NCBI GenBank assembly: GCA_036655915.1
Contig: JAVVPE010000005.1
Location: forward strand, 1 to 46,707
Reading direction: 5' to 3'
DNA: 46,707 nt
Source of the DNA: JAVWGW01 sp036655915
GTDB taxonomy: Bacteria; Actinomycetota; Coriobacteriia; Coriobacteriales; Eggerthellaceae
Within the stretch, counting starts at the first letter, position 1. Every line of letters begins with the position of its first letter. Below, piece by piece: positions 23,485 to 32,436 of the stretch. A program made the position numbers and the translations under genes. Below the pieces are notes generated by a model. That model was not told the DNA's origin. It saw nothing but the letters and a program-made list of their open reading frames with translations, and did no database searches.

Positions 23485-25692
23485 ATGAACGCTACATCTC
23501 CCGCGCAAAACGAAGCTACCCTGCGCCTTGCCATTGAAGGCATGCACTGCGCAAACTGCGCGGCTAACATAGAGAAAAACTTCAACGCGCACCCCGCCGT
23601 GGCAAGCTGTGCCGTTAACCTGGCAACGAATACGGCGTTGGTTAAGTTTGATCCTTCCCAGGCAAGCGTCGATGACCTGCTGCGCATCTTCGACAAACTT
23701 TCTTTTTCGGCGGAAGTCATACCCGAGGGCGCGCCCCTTGTTGATAAGGCGCGACGCGCCAAGGAAGCGAATACGCGCGCGCACGATTTCCGCGTTTTTC
23801 TGGCCTCACTGGTGCTGACGGTGCTTATTGTGGGCATCGGCATGCTTCCCGGCGCCCATCACGCGGTGGGTGCTGCGCTTGCAAGCTTTGCGCAGGGCGG
23901 CGAACCCTCAGGGATGCAGGCGATGTTTGCGGCCAATATTTTGCTGCTGGTCTTAACGATTCCCGTTCAATTTGGCTGCGGCGCGCGCTTCTACAAGGGG
24001 GCGCTTGGTGCGCTGCGGGGCGGTGCGGCCAACATGGATGTGCTGGTGGCGCTGGGCACTACGATCGCTTTCGTCTTTTCGGTATGGATCACGTTTTCGG
24101 GCACGATGGTTAACGGCGGCATGCCCTATTTTGAAACCTGCGCGATGCTGATCACCTTTGTGCTGCTGGGCAAAATACTGGAAACGCGGGCAAAGGGTGC
24201 GACCAATCAGGCCATCGAATCGCTGATGAATCTAAGCCCGGCAACGGCCTGCGTTGTGCGCGGCGGCAGGGAAGAAACCTTGTCGCTTTCCCAGGTCATG
24301 GTGGGCGACACAGTGGTGGTGCGCCCGGGCGAAAAAATGCCTGTCGATGGGCGGGTTGAACAGGGATCATCCGAAGTGGATGAAAGCATGCTTACCGGCG
24401 AGCCTATCCCTGTGCTCAAACAGGCGGGCGACGCCACCACGGGCGGCACCCTCAACACCACGGGTGCGCTTTGTGTGCGCGCGTTGCGCGTGGGTGCCGA
24501 TTCCACTTTGGCGCGCATTGTGCGTGCGGTGGAAGATGCACAGGGGTCAAAAGCCCCCGTGCAGCGTTTGGCCGATAAAATTGCGGCTATTTTTGTGCCA
24601 GCAATTTTGCTTATTGCCCTGGTCACGTTTGCGGGATGGCTGTTGTTGGGGCCGGCACCGGCGGGCATCGAACGCTTCCAGCAGGCACTTTTGTGCGCGG
24701 TTGCCGTTATTGTGGTGGCGTGCCCCTGCGCTTTGGGGTTGGCTACGCCCACGGCGCTGATGGTGGGCATGGGCATCGGTGCGAAATCGGGCGTGCTTAT
24801 CAAAGATGGCGCTGTGCTAGAAAAGTTGTGTGCCTTAAAAGCCGCCGTGTTCGATAAAACGGGCACCTTGACGGTGGGTCAACCCAGTGTGCTTGCGACC
24901 ACGGCAAGCGATGCCGACCTGCGCTTGGCGGCGGCGCTTGAAGCAAAAAGCGAGCACCCCCTAGCGCGCGCCATTGTTGCCTATGCGGCGGCACGTGGTA
25001 TAGACGATGTGCCCGAAGCTGAAACCTTTGTTGCCCTGGTGGGCAGCGGTGTGGAAGGCATTGTTGAAGGGCATGCGGTATTCGTCGGATCCACCATCGT
25101 GGTGGATGGGCGCCAGGCGGGCACATTCACGTTTTCCGATGAAGTGAAGCCCGATTCTGCGGCAGCAATCGCGCAACTGTACGCCGATTACGCCATGGAA
25201 GCCTTCATGCTTACCGGGGATGCCAAAGACCCGGCGCTGCGTGTGGCCCAGCAGGTAAACATAGCCCCCGACCACGTGTTTTCTCAGGTGAAACCCTTCG
25301 AGAAGGCGGAAAAAGTGGCTGCCGTCAAAGGGGCTTTCCCCGCTGAAAACAACCTGCTTGCCTTCGTGGGTGATGGCATCAACGATGCGCCCGCCTTGGC
25401 GGCGGCCGATGTGGGCGTGGCCATGGCCAGTGGCACCGATGTGGCGCTTGATGCGGGTTCGGTTGTGCTGATGCGCAACCGCTTAAGCGATTTTGTGATG
25501 GCCATTCGCCTTTCGCGCGCGACGATGCGCAAGGTGAAACAAAACTTGTTTTGGGCGCTTATTTATAACGTAATCATGATTCCTCTGGCAGCCTTTGGCA
25601 TCATCGCCCCTGAACTGGCCGGGGCGGCGATGGCGCTTTCCAGCGTGACGGTGGTGTCAAATTCCCTGCTGCTCAAGCGCTTTCGGGCGTGA
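23485..25692 (+). CDS. copA: Copper-exporting P1B-type ATPase
   Basis: 735 residues. One N-terminal heavy-metal-binding domain (GMHCANCAANIEKN, residues 20-33), eight membrane helices, the A-domain TGEP in MLTGEPIPVL, the metal-site CPCALG in helix 6, phosphorylation site DKTGTLT, SEHPLARAI and GDGINDAPAL. YN in helix 7 (LIYNVIMIP) and MxxSS in helix 8 (MALSSVTVVSN) are the copper(I) selectivity residues. It exports Cu+ to the cell exterior. GGAG lies 8 nt before the ATG. No CsoR/CopY-type regulator or CopZ is next to it. Confidence 0.94.
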   Translation: MNATSPAQNEATLRLAIEGMHCANCAANIEKNFNAHPAVASCAVNLATNTALVKFDPSQASVDDLLRIFDKLSFSAEVIPEGAPLVDKARRAKEANTRAHDFRVFLASLVLTVLIVGIGMLPGAHHAVGAALASFAQGGEPSGMQAMFAANILLLVLTIPVQFGCGARFYKGALGALRGGAANMDVLVALGTTIAFVFSVWITFSGTMVNGGMPYFETCAMLITFVLLGKILETRAKGATNQAIESLMNLSPATACVVRGGREETLSLSQVMVGDTVVVRPGEKMPVDGRVEQGSSEVDESMLTGEPIPVLKQAGDATTGGTLNTTGALCVRALRVGADSTLARIVRAVEDAQGSKAPVQRLADKIAAIFVPAILLIALVTFAGWLLLGPAPAGIERFQQALLCAVAVIVVACPCALGLATPTALMVGMGIGAKSGVLIKDGAVLEKLCALKAAVFDKTGTLTVGQPSVLATTASDADLRLAAALEAKSEHPLARAIVAYAAARGIDDVPEAETFVALVGSGVEGIVEGHAVFVGSTIVVDGRQAGTFTFSDEVKPDSAAAIAQLYADYAMEAFMLTGDAKDPALRVAQQVNIAPDHVFSQVKPFEKAEKVAAVKGAFPAENNLLAFVGDGINDAPALAAADVGVAMASGTDVALDAGSVVLMRNRLSDFVMAIRLSRATMRKVKQNLFWALIYNVIMIPLAAFGIIAPELAGAAMALSSVTVVSNSLLLKRFRA

Positions 25693-25839
25693 TTCGTTGG
25701 CTCTTAGTGTGCCTCATTGCGTGATTTTGTGAATATGTGCCTATGCAAGGCCGTGAAGGGTTTAGCCGGCAGGGGTTTTCTGTTACCATAAATGGCAGCT
25801 TGTGCTCAACGCATTTTATGCTCAATTCAGGGAGGCTTC

Positions 25840-26949
25840 ATGAGCGAGCAGAACAACACACTTAGTAGACGAGCTTTTATGGGCGGCGCCGCTTTTATCG
25901 GTGCTGCATTATGCATAAATCCTGCCATTGCGCTGGCCGATCCGACGGCAGCCGATAAGCAGGCCGAAGCGCAAACCGCGCTGGCTAGTCTCAATACCAT
26001 GCAGGCCAATCTTGACCAGGCATCGAACGTCTATTATTCGGCTTTGGAAGAACACGAAGCCGCTCAGGCAAAAATGACCGAAGCGCAAACGCGCATCGAC
26101 GAAGCAAACGGCCAGATTCTTGGGCTTCAGGGCAAGTTGGGCACGCGCGCGCGCAGCATGTATCGCAGCGGCGGGTCTTCCTTCCTCGATTTGCTGTTGG
26201 GGGCTACCACCTTCAACGAATTTGCCACTAACTGGGATATTTTGAATCAGATGAACGATTCCGATGCCACGATGGTGCAGCAATCAAAAGAGCTGCGCAC
26301 CGAAGTGGAAACTCAGAAGGCCGAATACGCCAAGCAGGAAAAAATTGCTGCGGACAAAACAGCGGAAGCCAAAAAAGTCGCCGAGGAAGCTGCTGCTACA
26401 ACGGCGGCCATGCAGGCAACCTATAACAGCCTCAGCACCGAAGCGGCAGCGCTTCTTGCGCAGGAACGTGCTGCTCAAGCTGCCGTGGAAGCAGCCAATG
26501 CAGCCCGGGTTATCGAAGAGGCAAGCAGGCCTTCTGCCCAGCCTCCCACAAACAACGGCGGTGGCGGCGGCAATAGCGGCGGCGGTGGCGGCAACGATGG
26601 CGGTGGCGGCGGCGGTTCGGCACCCGGCCCGGCCTACGGTTCCGTTGTTGAATACGCTTACAGTAAAATTGGCAGCCCCTATGTATGGGGCGGCAAAGGC
26701 CCCAATTCATTTGATTGCTCCGGCTTTGTTGCCTGGTGCTATGCCCAGGTGGGCATCTATGTACCGTCTTATACCGGCAGCCTCATGGGCTTGCCGCAGG
26801 TGTCCAGCCCTCAGCCCGGCGATATTGCCGTCAACTATAGCCACACCGGCATCTATGTCGGCGGCGGTTCCATGGTGCATGCTGCCACGGAAGGCGTCGG
26901 CGTTATTGAAGGTCCCGTGCAAGGCGGCATGATTTTTGTTCGTCCCTAA
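25840..26949 (+). CDS. Secreted NlpC/P60 peptidoglycan hydrolase with coiled coil
   Basis: 369 residues. A signal sequence with a twin-arginine look (SRRAFMGGAAFIGAAL) ends around AIALA. A long coiled coil (about 35-235, many Ala, Glu, Gln and Lys) follows, then a Gly/Asn-rich flexible linker, then the NlpC/P60 domain (about 265-369): GSPYVWGGKGPNSFDCSGFV with the nucleophile Cys, YSHTGIYVG with the catalytic His, and MVHAATEG. The layout matches RipA/PcsB-like cell-separation hydrolases, cutting D-Glu-diamino acid bonds in cell-wall peptides. ATG 25840 has GGGAGG upstream. Confidence 0.9.
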   Translation: MSEQNNTLSRRAFMGGAAFIGAALCINPAIALADPTAADKQAEAQTALASLNTMQANLDQASNVYYSALEEHEAAQAKMTEAQTRIDEANGQILGLQGKLGTRARSMYRSGGSSFLDLLLGATTFNEFATNWDILNQMNDSDATMVQQSKELRTEVETQKAEYAKQEKIAADKTAEAKKVAEEAAATTAAMQATYNSLSTEAAALLAQERAAQAAVEAANAARVIEEASRPSAQPPTNNGGGGGNSGGGGGNDGGGGGGSAPGPAYGSVVEYAYSKIGSPYVWGGKGPNSFDCSGFVAWCYAQVGIYVPSYTGSLMGLPQVSSPQPGDIAVNYSHTGIYVGGGSMVHAATEGVGVIEGPVQGGMIFVRP

Positions 26950-27032
26950 CCATTCTCGGAGATTTGATAGAGTTCTTTTCTTTTCCGATGGTTGTGTTAC
27001 TATTACTGCCGCTGCTAGAAGGCGGCAAATCT

Positions 27033-27109
27033 CGGGATGTGGCTCAGTTTGGTAGAGCGCTGCGTTCGGGACGCAGAGGCCGCAGGTTCAAATCCTGTCA
27101 TCCCGACCA
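27033..27109 (+). tRNA. tRNA-Pro(CGG)
   Basis: A full cloverleaf: acceptor CGGGATG/CATCCCG, D arm GCTC-AGTTTGGTA-GAGC, anticodon arm CTGCG-TTCGGGA-CGCAG with anticodon CGG (27067-27069), T arm GCAGG-TTCAAAT-CCTGT. The discriminator is A and CCA is encoded (27107-27109). A hairpin TGCCGC/GCGGCA (27007-27027) lies just upstream. Confidence 0.97.
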
Positions 27110-27121
27110 CGAGAGCCCACG

Positions 27122-27156
27122 GGGATGTAATCTTTATCGGATAACATCCCTTTTTT
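27122..27156 (+). terminator. Terminator of the tRNA-Pro transcript
   Basis: GGGATGT (27122-27128) pairs with ACATCCC (27144-27150) and is followed by TTTTTT (27151-27156), 12 bp past the tRNA. Confidence 0.85.
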
Positions 27157-27237
27157 GAAGAGTTGTGGTACCCTAACGAAGTTAGTTTGAGCGAGTTGCA
27201 CAGCGGGAAATCCCGCTTAGAAAGCTTGGAGGATTCT

Positions 27238-27510
27238 ATGAAATTTGGTGGCATTGGAGTTCCTGAACTTCTTATCATTTTGGCGGTTGCTCTTTTGATT
27301 TTCGGCCCCAAAAACCTTCCGAAGCTCGGTAGCGCTTTGGGCAAAACCGTGAAAAACCTGCGCGACGGCATGGGCGGCGGCAACAAAGCTGTCGAAGAAG
27401 CCGAAGAAGAAGAAATCGTTGAAGAGGTTGTGGAAGAAAAGCCGGCTCCCAAAAAGACGACGGTGCGCAAAACCACTGCTGCTAAAACCACTACCAAGAC
27501 TGAAGAATAG
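27238..27510 (+). CDS. tatA: Twin-arginine translocase subunit TatA
   Basis: 90 residues: one N-terminal helix (IGVPELLIILAVALLIFGP), the FGPKNLPKLG hinge, an amphipathic helix (ALGKTVKNLRDGMGG), an acidic patch (EEAEEEEIVEEVVEE) and a Lys/Thr-rich tail. TatA polymerises to form the export pore for folded proteins such as the DmsA encoded in this window. I chose ATG 27238 because TTGGAGGA precedes it. TatC is not in the window. Confidence 0.92.
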   Translation: MKFGGIGVPELLIILAVALLIFGPKNLPKLGSALGKTVKNLRDGMGGGNKAVEEAEEEEIVEEVVEEKPAPKKTTVRKTTAAKTTTKTEE

Positions 27511-27583
27511 CATCACCTTTTGCTTGTAACGCGGCATGTGCGCCGGCAAGGTTTGCACATGTCGCGTCTAATTATGTGTACCG

Positions 27584-27615
27584 GGGTGCTCGTTGAGGGC
27601 ACCCTTTGGTATACT
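27584..27615 (+). terminator. Terminator after tatA merging into a greA promoter element
   Basis: GGGTGC (27584-27589) and GCACCC (27599-27604), then TTT. The -10-like TATACT (27610-27615) follows at once and probably serves greA; no clear -35. Confidence 0.55.
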
Positions 27616-27687
27616 GCGTAGGATTCAATAAAGGTAAAGCGCACCGGTCACAAGGCGGGTGCGACCGCGTATCGAACGGAAAAAATC

Positions 27688-28158
27688 ATGGCAGACAGAG
27701 ATTACATCCTTACCGCAGAAGGTAAAGTTAAGCTTGAAGAAGAGCTGCATTACCTGGAAAACGAAAAGCGTTCCGAAATTGGTGAGCGCATTAAAGTGGC
27801 GCGCGAATTCGGCGATATTTCTGAAAACTCCGAATATGATGATGCGAAAAACGAACAGGGCATGATGGAAGCGCGCATTGCCGAAATCACGCATATCTTG
27901 GGGGATGCCACCGTTGTTACCACGCCGAAGCGTTCCACCAAAGTGAACATCGGCTCGACGGTAACGGTCGATATGGCCGGGCGCGAACGCACGCTCACTA
28001 TCGTGGGTGGCGCAGAAAGCGATGTGGCTGTTGGCCGCATTTCAAACGAATCGCCCGTAGGGGCTGCGCTTTTGGGTCACAAAAAGGGCGATGTGGTCAC
28101 TTCTGTCGGGCCCACGGGTCGCGAGATTTCCATGACTGTTTTGAAGCTGGAGCACTAA
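27688..28158 (+). CDS. greA: Transcription elongation factor GreA
   Basis: 156 residues, usual length about 158. The N-terminal coiled coil has LTAEGKVKLEEELHYLENEK and ARE-FGDISENSEYDDAKNEQ, the acidic tip that directs RNA polymerase to cleave backtracked RNA; the C-terminal domain ends ISMTVLKL. The ribosome site is poor (a GGAAAAAA run). It is followed by a strong terminator and then lysS. Confidence 0.95.
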   Translation: MADRDYILTAEGKVKLEEELHYLENEKRSEIGERIKVAREFGDISENSEYDDAKNEQGMMEARIAEITHILGDATVVTTPKRSTKVNIGSTVTVDMAGRERTLTIVGGAESDVAVGRISNESPVGAALLGHKKGDVVTSVGPTGREISMTVLKLEH

Positions 28159-28201
28159 AGCCAAGGTTTCAGCTTCGTTACGAACGGCCGTTTTTTGTGA
28201 G

Positions 28202-28229
28202 GGCGAGCAGCGGATGCTCGCCTTGTTCT
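28202..28229 (+). terminator. Terminator of greA
   Basis: GGCGAGCA (28202-28209), loop GCGGA, TGCTCGCC (28215-28222), then TTGTTCTTTTT. A palindrome AACGGCCGTT followed by TTTT lies just before it at 28183-28196. Confidence 0.8.
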
Positions 28230-28239
28230 TTTTGTAGGC

Positions 28240-28245
28240 TACAAT
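28240..28245 (+). promoter_or_regulatory. Putative -10 of the lysS operon
   Basis: TACAAT directly after the greA terminator, 38 bp before lysS, in the context GCTACAATGGACG. No clear -35. Confidence 0.4.
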
Positions 28246-28283
28246 GGACGGGACAAAATAGCACGGACTTTGAAAGGTTTTTC

Positions 28284-29810
28284 ATGAACGAAGAAACGAA
28301 ACCCACACAAACCTGCGATGCTGCGGCAACGGCGCAAGTAATCGAAGATGATCCCATTGAAGTCCGCCGTGCAAAACGCGAAGCGCTGATTGCGGCGGGC
28401 GGCACCCCTTATGGGGCGGCCTACTATTACACGCATCACATTGCCGATTTGGAAGAAAAGTACGCCGCGCTCGAAAACGGTGAAGTCACCGAAGACGAAG
28501 TGTCGCTTGCAGGGCGCGTTATGGCGCGCCGCGATCAAGGCAAAATAATCTTTATGGAACTGCGCGATTCCACGGCTGATATTCAGCTGTTCTGCCGCAT
28601 CAACACTTTGGGCGAAGACGTATTCGCCGCCCTAAAAGAAGTGGACGTCGGCGATTGGATCGGCGTTTGCGGCACCATGATGCGCACGCGTCGCGGCCAG
28701 CTTTCCGTTGCTGCGGCCAGCTATACGCAGCTGTCAAAATCACTGCGCCCCTTGCCCGAAAAATTCCACGGCCTTTCCGATAGGGAAACGCGCTACCGTC
28801 AACGCTATATTGACCTGGTGGTTAACCCCGAAGTGCGCAAAACATTCGAGGCGCGCTTCAAGGTTGTTTCCGCCATCCGCCGCTATATGGAAGATCTTGA
28901 TTTCTTTGAAGTCGAAACGCCCATGCTGCATCCTATTGTGGGTGGCGCAAACGCCAAGCCGTTCATCACGCACCACAACGCGCTTGATCGCGAACTGTAT
29001 TTGCGCATCGCCCCCGAACTTCACTTAAAGCGCCTGTTGGTGGGCGGTTTTGAAAAAGTGTTTGAACTCAATCGCTGCTTTCGCAATGAAGGTATGGATC
29101 TGACGCACAACCCCGAATTTACCACGCTTGAAGTGTATCAGGCCTATTCCGATGTGGAAGGCATGATGGATTTAACCGAAGGCATCGTGCGCCATGCGGC
29201 CATGGCGGCGTGTGGCAGCTTGCAGGTGGAATTCCAAGGTCAGGCCGTCGATTTGGCGCTGCCGTTTAGGCGCGCTTCGATGATACAGCTGGCCAGCGAA
29301 GGGGCAGGTCGCGCCATCAACTTCGATCTTTCGCTCGACGAACTGCGCGACATTGCCAAGGGCTACCATATTAAGGTTGATGCTTCGTGGGGCAAGGGCA
29401 AGCTTATCTGCGAAATTTACGAAGAGGTTGCCGAAGGCGCCATTGTGCAGCCCACCTTTGTCATCGATCATCCCGTTGAAGTTTCCCCCTTGGCCAAGCG
29501 GAAGGCCGACGATGAAAACGTGACGGACCGCTTCGAACTTTTGATTTGCGGCCATGAATATGCGAATGCTTTTACCGAATTAAACGACCCGGTGGACCAA
29601 GCCGCCCGCTTCCAGGCACAAGTTGACGCAAAAAGTTCGGGCGACGATGAAGCGATGGGCTACGATGCCGATTACATTCGCGCCTTGGAATACGGTATGC
29701 CCCCGGCCGGCGGGCTGGGCATCGGCATCGACCGCCTGGTGATGCTGTTGACCGATTCCGCTTCAATTCGCGATGTTTTATTGTTCCCTCACATGAGGGA
29801 CGAAGCTTAA
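28284..29810 (+). CDS. lysS: Lysyl-tRNA synthetase, class II
   Basis: 508 residues. The N-terminal OB-fold for anticodon binding has VSLAGRVMARRDQGKIIFME. Class II motifs are present: motif 1 in FEVETPMLHPIVGGANAKPF, motif 2 in FRNEGMDLTHNPEFTTLEVY, motif 3 in GLGIGIDRLVMLLT. It charges tRNA-Lys. ATG 28284 has GAAAGG upstream; in-frame codons before it lie in the promoter. The first ~35 residues are a hydrophilic extension. clpC follows after 30 bp. Confidence 0.96.
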   Translation: MNEETKPTQTCDAAATAQVIEDDPIEVRRAKREALIAAGGTPYGAAYYYTHHIADLEEKYAALENGEVTEDEVSLAGRVMARRDQGKIIFMELRDSTADIQLFCRINTLGEDVFAALKEVDVGDWIGVCGTMMRTRRGQLSVAAASYTQLSKSLRPLPEKFHGLSDRETRYRQRYIDLVVNPEVRKTFEARFKVVSAIRRYMEDLDFFEVETPMLHPIVGGANAKPFITHHNALDRELYLRIAPELHLKRLLVGGFEKVFELNRCFRNEGMDLTHNPEFTTLEVYQAYSDVEGMMDLTEGIVRHAAMAACGSLQVEFQGQAVDLALPFRRASMIQLASEGAGRAINFDLSLDELRDIAKGYHIKVDASWGKGKLICEIYEEVAEGAIVQPTFVIDHPVEVSPLAKRKADDENVTDRFELLICGHEYANAFTELNDPVDQAARFQAQVDAKSSGDDEAMGYDADYIRALEYGMPPAGGLGIGIDRLVMLLTDSASIRDVLLFPHMRDEA

Positions 29811-29840
29811 AGAAACCTTCAAGCAGAAAAGAGGCTGCTT

Positions 29841-32417
29841 ATGTCATTCGATAAATTTACCGACAAGGCGCGCAAAGTATTGGTGCTGGCACAAGATGAA
29901 GCGCGCATGCTGCACCAGCCCTACGTGGGCACCGAACACGTGCTGTTGGCGCTGATCAAGGAAGAAGACGGCCTGGCCGCCAAAGCGCTCGACCGCCTGG
30001 GGGTGCAATACACATCCGTTGTGGGCGCCATCCGCCAGGTGGTGACCATCGACGAGTCCGCCGATGTTTCCGGCCATTTGAATTTCACGCCGCGTGTTAA
30101 GCGCGTTTTGGAAAACTCGCTGCGCGAAGCCATGCAGATGGGGCAAAGCTACATTTCAACCGAACACCTTTTGCTGGGCATTGTGCGCGAGGGCGGCGGC
30201 ACCGCCATCGACGCGCTGGGACGCTTGGGGGTAACGGGCGATAGTGTGCGTTCGGCCTTAAACGACCTGGTGGGGCAAAGCCCTGTGTATGCGGGACGCG
30301 GGGCCTTTGATATGGGCCCGGGGCAAAGCGATAGCGTGTTGGCGGAATTCACCACCGATTTAACGAAGAAGGCCAGCGAAGGCAAGCTTGACCCTGTTAT
30401 AGGGCGCGCGGGTGAAATCGAGCGTGTTATGCAGATACTTTCGCGCCGACAAAAAAATAATCCGCTGCTTATCGGCGAGCCCGGCGTGGGTAAAACCGCT
30501 GTGGTCGAAGGTTTGGCTCAGCTTGTTGTGGCCGATCAAGTGCCCGATTTGCTGCGCGGCAAGCGCGTGCTAACCTTGGATGTTTCGGCCTTGGTGGCGG
30601 GCAGCAAGTATCGCGGAGAATTTGAAGACCGCCTGAAAAAGTGCATAAAAGAAGTGCAGGATGCCGGCGACATCATCTTGTTTATCGACGAAATACACAC
30701 GCTGATTGGCGCGGGCTCTGCCGAAGGCTCCATCGATGCCGCAGCCATTTTGAAGCCGCCGCTTTCTCGCGGAGAAATTCAGGTTATCGGTGCCACGACG
30801 CTCGATGAATATCGCAAGCATCTTGAAAAAGATTCCGCGCTTGAGCGCCGCTTCCAATCAATCACGGTGGGCGAGCCCAGCGAAGAAGCAGCCATGCGTA
30901 TTATGGAAGGCCTGCGCGATCGTTACGAAGCGCACCATCAGGTGCATTTTAGCGACGACGCCCTGCAGGCGGCCGTGCAACTTTCCAGCCGCTATATTCA
31001 AGATCGCTTTTTGCCCGACAAGGCTATCGACGTTATCGACGAAGCGGGCGCGCGCATGCGCATTCGCAACATGACGCTGCCGCAAGAACTGCGCGAATTA
31101 GATGATGCGCTGCGTAAATTGCGCAGCGAAAAGGATTCGGCGATTGCCGCGCAAAACTTTGAGCAGGCAGCTCGCCTGCGCGATCAGGAAAAAAAGCTGC
31201 AAGATGATCGCAGCGAAGCCGAAAAAACCTGGGAAGAAAAAACGCATAAAACGATCAATCAAATTGGCGTGCAAGATATTGCCGATGTCGTTTCGATGTC
31301 TACCGGCGTGCCGGTATCCAACTTAACCGAAGCCGAAACCGAAAAGCTGCTGCGCATGGAAAGCGTGTTGCACGACCGTGTGATCGGGCAAGATGAAGCG
31401 GTAACGGCGCTTTCTAAGGCCATTCGTCGCAGCAGGTCGGGCTTGAAAGATCCCAAGCGGCCTTCTGGTTCGTTTATTTTCTTAGGACCTTCTGGCGTGG
31501 GCAAAACGGAGCTTTCCAAAACGCTGGCTCAATTCCTCTTCAATTCAGAAGATGCACTTATTTCGTTTGATATGAGCGAATACATGGAAAAGCATTCGGT
31601 ATCGCGCCTGGTGGGGTCGCCTCCGGGTTATGTGGGCTACGATGAAGGTGGTCAGCTTACCAAGGCCGTGCGCCAGCGTCCCTATTCGGTGGTGCTGTTC
31701 GATGAAATTGAAAAGGCGCATCCCGATGTGTTCAATATCTTGCTGCAAATTCTTGAAGAAGGCCGCCTGACCGATGCGCAGGGTCGCATGGTTGATTTCC
31801 GCAACACGGTTATTATCATGACCTCAAACGTGGGTGCGCGCGACATTGTGCAGAGCACGCCTCTGGGCTTTTCTTCGCAAGACCAGGCGGGATTGAGCGA
31901 CGGCGAAATAAAAGGCCGCGTGATGAGCGAGCTTAAAAAGCTTTTCCGCCCCGAATTTCTCAACCGAATCGATGAAATCATCGTGTTCAAATCGCTTACT
32001 GCTGAACAGATTGTGAAAATAGTGAAGCTTATGGTGGGCGAATTGCGCGAACGCCTGATTGCCCAAAATATGACGATTACCCTGAGCGATGCGGCCTGCG
32101 AACTGGTGGCCAAAGAAGGCACCGATGTTGCCTTTGGTGCTCGCCCGCTGCGCAGGTCCATCCAGCGCCTGTTGGAAGATCCTATTTCCGAACAGATTTT
32201 GGAAGGCCGCTGGACAAGCGGGTCGGTTATTGTGGTCGATCGTGAAGGCGATGAACTCACCTTTAGCGCAGGTACGGGCTCGATTCCGGCGCCGCGCAAG
32301 CGCGACAATATAGCAAAAGAGGCCGAATTGCTGCTGACGAACTTCGATCTGGGCCATGCGGGCTTACCCAGCGCCCACCGATCGGGTCCCAGCACATCCG
32401 GCGGAGCGGCGGACTGA
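29841..32417 (+). CDS. clpC: ClpC-type AAA+ unfoldase
   Basis: 858 residues. The N-domain (1-150) has two Clp repeats (AHMLHQPYVGTEHVLLALIK-like and AMQMGQSYISTEHLLLGIVR-like segments). D1 has GEPGVGKTAVVEG and FIDEIHTLIGAG. The middle domain holds a UVR motif (FEQAARLRDQEKKLQ), and D2 has GPSGVGKTELSK, SEYMEKHSVSRLVGSPPGYV and arginine-finger segments. It unfolds substrates for ClpP, including damaged or regulated proteins. No ctsR/mcsAB genes accompany it, unlike the Bacillus operon. It is followed by ispD at short distance. Confidence 0.95.
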   Translation: MSFDKFTDKARKVLVLAQDEARMLHQPYVGTEHVLLALIKEEDGLAAKALDRLGVQYTSVVGAIRQVVTIDESADVSGHLNFTPRVKRVLENSLREAMQMGQSYISTEHLLLGIVREGGGTAIDALGRLGVTGDSVRSALNDLVGQSPVYAGRGAFDMGPGQSDSVLAEFTTDLTKKASEGKLDPVIGRAGEIERVMQILSRRQKNNPLLIGEPGVGKTAVVEGLAQLVVADQVPDLLRGKRVLTLDVSALVAGSKYRGEFEDRLKKCIKEVQDAGDIILFIDEIHTLIGAGSAEGSIDAAAILKPPLSRGEIQVIGATTLDEYRKHLEKDSALERRFQSITVGEPSEEAAMRIMEGLRDRYEAHHQVHFSDDALQAAVQLSSRYIQDRFLPDKAIDVIDEAGARMRIRNMTLPQELRELDDALRKLRSEKDSAIAAQNFEQAARLRDQEKKLQDDRSEAEKTWEEKTHKTINQIGVQDIADVVSMSTGVPVSNLTEAETEKLLRMESVLHDRVIGQDEAVTALSKAIRRSRSGLKDPKRPSGSFIFLGPSGVGKTELSKTLAQFLFNSEDALISFDMSEYMEKHSVSRLVGSPPGYVGYDEGGQLTKAVRQRPYSVVLFDEIEKAHPDVFNILLQILEEGRLTDAQGRMVDFRNTVIIMTSNVGARDIVQSTPLGFSSQDQAGLSDGEIKGRVMSELKKLFRPEFLNRIDEIIVFKSLTAEQIVKIVKLMVGELRERLIAQNMTITLSDAACELVAKEGTDVAFGARPLRRSIQRLLEDPISEQILEGRWTSGSVIVVDREGDELTFSAGTGSIPAPRKRDNIAKEAELLLTNFDLGHAGLPSAHRSGPSTSGGAAD

Positions 32418-32436
32418 TCGTATGAAGGAGTTTCCC

